The notes beneath the pieces were generated by a model. The model was not told where the DNA came from. It ran no database searches and was given only the letters and a program-made list of their open reading frames with translations. Shown in pieces: positions 1-4,396 of a stretch of 6,153 nucleotides of DNA (position 1 is its first letter; every line of letters begins with the position of its first letter). The stretch is from Planctomycetaceae bacterium. GTDB taxonomy: Bacteria; Planctomycetota; Planctomycetia; Pirellulales; Thermoguttaceae. The translations under genes were made by a program, and so were the position numbers. The DNA lies in contig JAISJZ010000375.1 in assembly GCA_031261125.1 (NCBI GenBank), positions 1 to 6,153 on the forward strand, read 5' to 3'.

Positions 1-722
1 CCGGTATTGCGTATGCAATGTTCGGGGCGCAACTTGGATACAAAGTTGTTCTCTGTATGCCCGCAAATGCGAACAATGAACGAAAACGAATTCTTCACGC
101 TTACGGTGCCGAAATCGTAAAGACCAATCCGCTTGAAAGTTCGGACGGCGCACTTCTGAAAGCCCGTGAACTTTATGCCGCTTATCCTGACGAGTATTTT
201 TATCCTGACCAGTATAATAATGATGAGAACTGGAAAGCGCATTATAACGGCACGGCATTGGAAATCTGGGAACAGACAGAACACAAGATAACGCATTTTG
301 TTGCCGGTATGGGAACAAGCGGAACCTTTATCGGCACAGCCCGCCGCTTGAAAGAATTGAATCCGCTTATCAAGACAATACCAATGCAGCCGTCTTCACC
401 GCTTCACGGTCTTGAAGGAATGAAGGATATGGCAACGACTATTCAGCCCGGATTTTACGACCCGTCCCTGTTTGACGGAATGATAAAAGTTAAAACGGAC
501 GAAGCCCGCGATACTGCAAGTTTTCTGGCAAAGCGGGGTATCTTTGCCGGTATCAGCACCGGCGGTAATGTTTATGCGGCGAAACTCGTTGCCGATGCTT
601 TACCGGCAGAAGCGGTTGTTATTACAATTCTCTGCGACAGCGGATACCGCTATTTGAATGACGAACTCTGGGAAGGATACCGCTATACCAATGCCGACCT
701 TTGGGAAGGATTCGGAATATGA
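1..722 (+). CDS. cysM: CysM-type cysteine synthase (PLP-dependent), 5'-truncated
   Basis: A fold-type II PLP enzyme of the cysteine synthase family, probably forming cysteine or a carrier-cysteine adduct from an activated serine and a sulfur donor in the cytosol. The frame is open from base 3 (Gly-Ile-Ala, apparently the end of the usual SGNTG-IA loop), so the start codon and the PLP-lysine lie upstream of the window. Visible motifs are the PLP-phosphate loop GTSGT (312-326), GIFAGISTGG (ending 566), which closely matches mycobacterial CysM, and CDSG (633-644), whose Ser normally contacts the PLP ring nitrogen. The segment LEGMKDM (411-431) aligns by eye with the M. tuberculosis CysM segment holding Arg220, the O-phosphoserine-binding residue, and has Lys there. 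The C-terminus carries an 11-residue tandem duplication. The stop overlaps the start of the JAMM gene (ATGA), and the neighbours mec, cysO and moeZ point to thiocarboxylate-dependent rather than sulfide-dependent synthesis. Family certain; donor and acceptor are inferred. Confidence 0.93.
   Translation, partial: GIAYAMFGAQLGYKVVLCMPANANNERKRILHAYGAEIVKTNPLESSDGALLKARELYAAYPDEYFYPDQYNNDENWKAHYNGTALEIWEQTEHKITHFVAGMGTSGTFIGTARRLKELNPLIKTIPMQPSSPLHGLEGMKDMATTIQPGFYDPSLFDGMIKVKTDEARDTASFLAKRGIFAGISTGGNVYAAKLVADALPAEAVVITILCDSGYRYLNDELWEGYRYTNADLWEGFGI
642..707 (+). repeat. 33-bp imperfect tandem duplication at the cysM 3' end
   Basis: Copy 1 (642-674) and copy 2 (675-707) abut directly and match at 27 of 33 bases; the first 12 and the last 6 bases are identical. 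They encode GYRYLNDELWE and GYRYTNADLWE (8 of 11 residues the same), followed only by GFGI and the stop. The unit is a whole number of codons, so the frame is kept. Cysteine synthases usually end soon after the first such motif (CDSG-x-RYL), so copy 2 looks like an added tail. The second copy also contains the GGGAAGGA ribosome-binding site of the next gene. Confidence 0.85.
703..710 (+). promoter_or_regulatory. Shine-Dalgarno site for the JAMM protease gene
   Basis: GGGAAGGA ends 8 bases before the ATG at 719, good spacing for a ribosome-binding site. This favours ATG 719, which overlaps the cysM stop as ATGA, over an in-frame TTG at 701 that would add six residues and start inside this site. 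It lies within the end of the cysM duplication. Confidence 0.7.
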
Positions 723-1168
723 TTACTCTGACAGCGGAACAACTTGAACGGATACAAAAACACGCAGAAAGCACTTATCCTGATGAATGCTGCGGTGCGA
801 TACTGGGAACGTTCAGTCCAAACACCAACGGGGCGGTTGAAGAGGCGGCAGACCGAACCGCTGCCGATATATTGCCGATTGATAACCGCCGCAATGACGG
901 CGAAGCGTATCACCGCTTTCTGATAACGCCGAAGGATTTCATATTTTGCGAAAAAGAAGCCCGAAAACAGAAATTGGATTTAATCGGGTTTTATCATTCG
1001 CACCCTGACCATCCTTCAAAGCCGTCGCAGTATGATTTGGAACGTGCATTTCCGGTTTATTCTTATGTTATCGTATCTGTTCAAAACGGAAAGTATGATA
1101 TAATAACCAGTTGGATAATGCAAAACGACCGAAGCCAATTTATTGAAGAAAAGATTATTCAGCAATGA
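719..1168 (+). CDS. mec: JAMM/Mec-type zinc metalloprotease (carrier-cysteine hydrolase)
   Basis: A 149-residue single-domain JAMM (MPN+) isopeptidase-like enzyme. The complete zinc motif is visible: Glu23 in DECCG, then H93-S-H95-P, ten residues, then Asp106 with Ser103 three residues before it (the S-x-x-D form). In M. tuberculosis the homologous Mec releases cysteine from the C-terminus of CysO after CysM has attached it. Placement directly between a CysM-like and a CysO-like gene, with ATGA overlaps at both ends, supports the same role. Because the carrier here ends in Gly-Gly plus three residues, this enzyme may also trim the precursor, as QbsD and HcyD do for other bacterial carriers. 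Cytosolic: no signal peptide or membrane segment is seen. Start chosen at ATG 719 from the Shine-Dalgarno site and the overlap. Family very secure; the exact substrate is inferred from neighbours. Confidence 0.93.
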   Translation: MITLTAEQLERIQKHAESTYPDECCGAILGTFSPNTNGAVEEAADRTAADILPIDNRRNDGEAYHRFLITPKDFIFCEKEARKQKLDLIGFYHSHPDHPSKPSQYDLERAFPVYSYVIVSVQNGKYDIITSWIMQNDRSQFIEEKIIQQ

Positions 1169-1455
1169 TTACGATTCAATTACCGTCAGCGTTGCGTGGT
1201 TTTACCGGCGGACAGCCGGAAATCGAATTGCCGTCTGAACTTGTTAAGACCGCAGACAACGCAGTCCGAACATTAGCACAACAGTATCCCGACTTGCAGC
1301 GGCATCTTTTTGATGAAAATGATAAGTTGCGCAGTTATGTCAATATCTATCTGAACGATGAAGACATCCGCTCGTTTGACGGCGTAAATACTGCGATTAA
1401 AGATGGCGATACGTTAATGCTGATACCGGCAATCGCCGGAGGAAGTGAATCCTGA
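1165..1455 (+). CDS. cysO: CysO/MoaD/ThiS-like ubiquitin-fold sulfur carrier, precursor form
   Basis: A 96-residue beta-grasp sulfur carrier. The stretch YVNIYLNDEDIR followed by DGDTLMLIPAIAGG matches mycobacterial CysO closely (FVNIYVNDEDVR and an AVAGG end, as I recall it), which separates it from ordinary MoaD and ThiS. The C-terminal Gly-Gly (1438-1443) is the site where the E1-like partner would adenylate and thiocarboxylate the carrier. Unlike CysO, whose chain ends at Gly-Gly, this one continues Ser-Glu-Ser (1444-1452) before TGA, so the glycine carboxylate is blocked until the tail is removed. The start ATG overlaps the mec stop (ATGA). The upstream GAAGAAAAG is only a weak ribosome-binding site, so translational coupling is likely. 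The downstream gene is its probable activating enzyme. Fold and family secure; assignment to cysteine synthesis comes from sequence likeness and context. Confidence 0.92.
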   Translation: MITIQLPSALRGFTGGQPEIELPSELVKTADNAVRTLAQQYPDLQRHLFDENDKLRSYVNIYLNDEDIRSFDGVNTAIKDGDTLMLIPAIAGGSES

Positions 1456-1474
1456 TAGTTTCTATATCTGTTTA

Positions 1475-2656
1475 ATGACAATGTCTCAATTAACCCGTGA
1501 AGAATTAACCCGCTACAGTCGGCATCTGATTCTGCCGGAGGTAGGACTTGAAGGTCAACAAAAAATCAAGGACGCAAAAGTTCTCTGTGTCGGAACCGGC
1601 GGTCTTGGTTCGCCGATTGCCCTTTACCTTGCCGCCGCTGGTGTCGGAAAACTCGGAATTATCGACTACGATACCGTTGACGAAACGAATTTACAGCGGC
1701 AGATAATTCATAGAACTAGCGACATTGACCGTCCGAAAGTTGCGTCCGCAAGGGAGAAACTTGAAGAACTCAATCCGTTTATCAAAGTTGTTCCGATTGA
1801 AATACTGCTTAATTCAACAAACGCTTTGCAGGTTTTCAAGGATTACGATGTTATCGTTGACGGAACCGATAATTTTGCAACGCGGTATCTGATTAACGAT
1901 GCCTGCGTTCTTCTCGGCAAGCCGTTGATTTACGGCAGTATATTCCGTTTTGAAGGACAGGCAACCGTATTTAATTATCAGGGCGGTCCCTGTCTGCGGT
2001 GTTTGTATCCCGAACCTCCGCCGGCGGGATTGGTACCGACTTGCAGCGAAGGCGGTGTTCTCGGAGTATTGCCGGGCATTATCGGATGTGTTCAGGCAAC
2101 TGAAACGTTGAAAATTATATTAAATGGCAACACAAATTCTGCTGCGGGCGGTAATGCTAAAAATACGCTGTCGAGCCGTCTGCTTCTCTTTGATGCGTGG
2201 ACGATGAAGTTCCGCGAATTGAAACTCCGCAAGGATACAAATTGTCCGATTTGCGGCGAAAATCCGTCTATAAAGAAACTCATTGATTACGAAGAGTTCT
2301 GCGGCTTGAAAAAACATTCGGACGAAGAACCAATTGAATCGCTTGACGTTCACGATTTGAAACGGATTATGGATAACGAACCGGATACTCTGCAAATCAT
2401 TGATATTCGGGAGCCGCACGAAATTGCAATGGGAGCATTTCCGCAGTCGAAGTATGTTCCTTTCGGGCAGGTTGTCCGCCGAAAAGACGAGTTTGACCCG
2501 CAGAAGTTTAATGTTTTCATCTGTAAGGTTGGTGTCCGCAGCGAATATGCAATTAAAGCGTTGCGTGAAGCGGGTTTTAATGGTCGGCTGGCGAATCTCA
2601 AAGACGGAACAAACGCTTGGGCAAAAGAAATTGACGAAACGTTTGCGGTCTATTGA
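1475..2656 (+). CDS. moeZ: MoeZ-type E1-like adenylyltransferase with C-terminal rhodanese
   Basis: It activates the carrier C-terminus with ATP and transfers sulfur to it. Numbering from ATG 1475 (393 aa), the ThiF/MoeB domain has the nucleotide loop G40-TGGLGS, the DETNLQRQ segment (69-76), zinc pairs CxxC at 173/176 and 257/260, and the conserved Cys190 in TCSEGGVLG. A linker leads to a rhodanese domain (about 290-393) with an intact active-site loop CKVGVR (Cys350), so sulfur would be taken up as a persulfide. This two-domain layout is MoeZ/Uba4-like rather than MoeB-like. About 11-13 extra residues rich in Asn, Ala and Gly (bases 2129-2167) sit between the adenylation core and the second CxxC. 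Start uncertain: ATG 1475 or ATG 1481 fit family N-termini, but neither has a Shine-Dalgarno site. An in-frame GTG at 1445 overlaps cysO but lies too close to GGAGGA. Last gene of the plus-strand operon. Confidence 0.93.
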   Translation: MTMSQLTREELTRYSRHLILPEVGLEGQQKIKDAKVLCVGTGGLGSPIALYLAAAGVGKLGIIDYDTVDETNLQRQIIHRTSDIDRPKVASAREKLEELNPFIKVVPIEILLNSTNALQVFKDYDVIVDGTDNFATRYLINDACVLLGKPLIYGSIFRFEGQATVFNYQGGPCLRCLYPEPPPAGLVPTCSEGGVLGVLPGIIGCVQATETLKIILNGNTNSAAGGNAKNTLSSRLLLFDAWTMKFRELKLRKDTNCPICGENPSIKKLIDYEEFCGLKKHSDEEPIESLDVHDLKRIMDNEPDTLQIIDIREPHEIAMGAFPQSKYVPFGQVVRRKDEFDPQKFNVFICKVGVRSEYAIKALREAGFNGRLANLKDGTNAWAKEIDETFAVY

Positions 2657-2677
2657 ATCTACAGCGGCTTAACGTAT

Positions 2678-2703
2678 AGCAGAGGAACTCACGTTCCTCC
2701 GCT
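2678..2703. terminator. Convergent intergenic hairpin, possible bidirectional terminator
   Basis: Arms 2678-2688 and 2693-2703 form an 11-bp stem around a 4-base loop. In the minus-strand transcript every position pairs (one G-U) and the loop is GUGA, a GNRA-type tetraloop; in the plus-strand transcript there is one A-C mismatch. It lies 22 bases after the moeZ stop and 45 bases after the serA stop, where a shared terminator is expected. There is no U-run on either side, so it is not a textbook intrinsic terminator and may instead be a stabilising 3' hairpin or a repeat-family palindrome. Confidence 0.5.
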
Positions 2704-2725
2704 CTAAACCGTTCCTTCACTCTAA
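2693..2725. repeat. 15-bp imperfect direct repeat in the convergent gap
   Basis: Bases 2693-2707 and 2711-2725 match at 13 of 15 positions (GTTCCTCCGCTCTAA against GTTCCTTCACTCTAA), with an 18-bp period. The first copy is also the right arm of the hairpin, so hairpin and direct repeat together look like a partly decayed repeat unit. The rest of the 91-bp gap (2657-2747) shows no gene. Confidence 0.6.
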
Positions 2726-2747
2726 CAACACTGTCGCTTAACCCCTT

Positions 2748-4370
2748 TCACCCCATCCATTCGGGGGATTGTTCCGCAGACGGCAGTTTCGCAACAGCAA
2801 CCCGCTTAATGGACTTCAGCGATTCAATCTCCTTGATAGAATCCGCTGCCGGCGAGGAATCAACCGCAATAACCGCAATCGCTTGTCCGCCCGGTTTCGG
2901 GGCGGCACGTCCAACCGTCATTGCACTGATATTGATATTGTGTTTCGCAAACGCATTGCCGATACTTCCAATAACGCCCGGTTCGTCAATGTGGTCGATA
3001 ATCACAAGTTCGCCGTCAAGAAAACTTTCAAGACGGTATCCGTTCATCATCACAAGACGGGGCATTGAATTACCGAACAGCGTACCGGAAAGTGTTATTG
3101 TGCCGCCGTTGATTTCGGCAGTAATAAGCGAAGTGAACTCGCCGATTTCCGGTGTTTTTTCGGAAGACAATTCGATTCCGCGTTCTTCCAGCATTGAAGC
3201 CGCGCTTACGATATTGACATCCGCTTCCATACTGGCGGTCAATAAGCCCGCCGCCAAGGAGACCGAAATCAGATTCGTATCTTTCTTTGCAATTTCGCCT
3301 TTGTATTTTATTTTGACGGATTTAATCGGTTCTGAACCAACCTGCGCCGCAAGAATACCGAGGCGGTATGCAACATTCAGTCCGCCGCGGAGTGAGGCAA
3401 GCGTAACCGCATCAAGTGTTCCGAAATTGACTGCCTGCCGAATGGAACCCTTTGTAAAATAATCAAGCAGCAACTCAACCGCTTCCAATGCAACATTGGT
3501 CTGCGCTTCTTCGGTACTTGCACCGAGGTGAGGCGTGCATACGACATTCTTCTTGCCGAAAAGCGGGTGATTAGTGCAAGGTTCTTCTTCATAAACATCG
3601 AGAGCAACGCCGCCGATTTTACCGCTTTCAAGTCCTTCGACTAAAGCATCGCGGTCATAGATACCGCCGCGGGCGCAGTTAATCAATTTTGCACCGGGTT
3701 TTAACAATTCAAGTTCTCTTTTGCCGAACATTCCTTTGGTTTGGTCGTTAATCGGCGTATGAACCGTCAGGAAGTCAATGTGAGGAAGAAGAGTATGAAA
3801 ATTTTCCGCTAATGTAATTCCCAATCCTTCCGCTTTCTGCTGCGTAAAGAACGGGTCGAGACCGATAATTTTCATCTTAAATGCTTTTGCATAACCGGCA
3901 ACGACTTGTCCGATACGTCCCAATCCGACAATACCTAGCGTCTTGCCTTCGAGTTGATGCCCAGTGAAAAGTTTCCTGTCCCAGCGTCCTTCGACCAGCG
4001 ATTGATATGCCGGTGCGATATTGCGGGACAACGCCAGAATCAAAGCAAATGTCTGTTCCGCGGTTGAAATGGTATTACCGCCGGGAGTATTCATTACGAT
4101 AATTCCGAGGCGGGTAGCGGCTTTCGTGTCGATATTGTCAACGCCGACACCTGCGCGGGCTATTGCCTTCAGGCGGGTATTGCCTTCGAGGGACTCGGCA
4201 GTGATTTTCACTCCGCTGCGGGCAATCGCTCCGTCAAATTGGTTCAGACATTGCCGCAACTCTTCGCCTTTGAGTCCGGTGTGTTCTTCAAATTCAACAC
4301 CGGCAGTGTTGCGGAGCATATTTTTTCCGTCTTCGGAAATCGGGTCAAGCAAAACGATTTTATAAGTCAT
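2748..4370 (-). CDS. serA: D-3-phosphoglycerate dehydrogenase, long (type I) form with ACT domain
   Basis: Oxidises 3-phosphoglycerate to 3-phosphohydroxypyruvate with NAD, the first step of the phosphorylated serine pathway; the next step yields O-phosphoserine. At 540 residues it is close to M. tuberculosis SerA (about 528). The N-terminal substrate-binding domain carries RSGVKITAE and RAGVGVDNID. The NAD-binding domain has GLGRIG at 149-154, then catalytic Arg234 (CARGG), Glu263 (YEEEP) and His281 (TPHLGAS). The 29 and 18 residue spacings equal those of the human-type enzyme. An intervening allosteric (ASB-like) domain spans roughly 320-450, and an ACT domain from about 452 (VIIDHIDEPGVIGSIG) indicates possible serine feedback control. 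ATG 4370 is chosen because MTYKIVLLDPISEDG is a normal family N-terminus; there is no clear Shine-Dalgarno site. It follows tkt by 26 bp on the same strand and is probably co-transcribed with it. Confidence 0.97.
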   Translation of the reverse strand: MTYKIVLLDPISEDGKNMLRNTAGVEFEEHTGLKGEELRQCLNQFDGAIARSGVKITAESLEGNTRLKAIARAGVGVDNIDTKAATRLGIIVMNTPGGNTISTAEQTFALILALSRNIAPAYQSLVEGRWDRKLFTGHQLEGKTLGIVGLGRIGQVVAGYAKAFKMKIIGLDPFFTQQKAEGLGITLAENFHTLLPHIDFLTVHTPINDQTKGMFGKRELELLKPGAKLINCARGGIYDRDALVEGLESGKIGGVALDVYEEEPCTNHPLFGKKNVVCTPHLGASTEEAQTNVALEAVELLLDYFTKGSIRQAVNFGTLDAVTLASLRGGLNVAYRLGILAAQVGSEPIKSVKIKYKGEIAKKDTNLISVSLAAGLLTASMEADVNIVSAASMLEERGIELSSEKTPEIGEFTSLITAEINGGTITLSGTLFGNSMPRLVMMNGYRLESFLDGELVIIDHIDEPGVIGSIGNAFAKHNINISAMTVGRAAPKPGGQAIAVIAVDSSPAADSIKEIESLKSIKRVAVAKLPSAEQSPEWMG

Positions 4371-4378
4371 ATTTTCTG

Positions 4379-4392
4379 TTAATAGTTAATAG
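4379..4392. repeat. AT-rich heptamer tandem repeat between tkt and serA
   Basis: Two perfect copies of TTAATAG lie head to tail (4379-4385, 4386-4392), followed by a diverged TTGATTA that contains the tkt stop (complement of 4397-4399). They fill most of the 26-bp gap, leaving no room for a conventional promoter or a good ribosome-binding site for serA. Their role is unknown; polymerase slippage is the simplest origin. Confidence 0.6.
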
Positions 4393-4396
4393 TTGA

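Noticed and set aside
701..718. TTG 701 as the start of the JAMM gene
   Set aside because: It would place the start inside the GGGAAGGA ribosome-binding site; ATG 719 has good spacing and the ATGA overlap typical of this operon.
719..1455. A thioquinolobactin or HcyS/HcyD methionine-type system
   Set aside because: The JAMM plus tailed-carrier logic is shared, but no siderophore or homocysteine synthase gene is present, and the synthase carries CysM-like GIFAGISTGG and CDSG motifs.
1165..2656. Molybdopterin or thiamine synthesis assignment for the carrier and E1 pair
   Set aside because: The carrier resembles CysO over its C-terminal half, and its neighbours are a cysteine synthase and a JAMM protease; no moa, moe or thi partner genes are visible.
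2678..2703. Calling the hairpin a standard rho-independent terminator
   Set aside because: No run of U follows the stem on either strand, so it is kept only as a possible terminator.
2809..3462. A 217-codon open frame on the plus strand opposite serA
   Set aside because: It is antisense to a complete serA gene with intact catalytic residues, and its translation shows no recognisable domain. The other overlapping open frames inside serA, tkt and moeZ were dropped for the same reason.
4371..4396. A promoter for serA in the tkt-serA gap
   Set aside because: The 26-bp gap is AT-rich only because of a heptamer repeat and is too short for a convincing promoter with leader; read-through from tkt is simpler.
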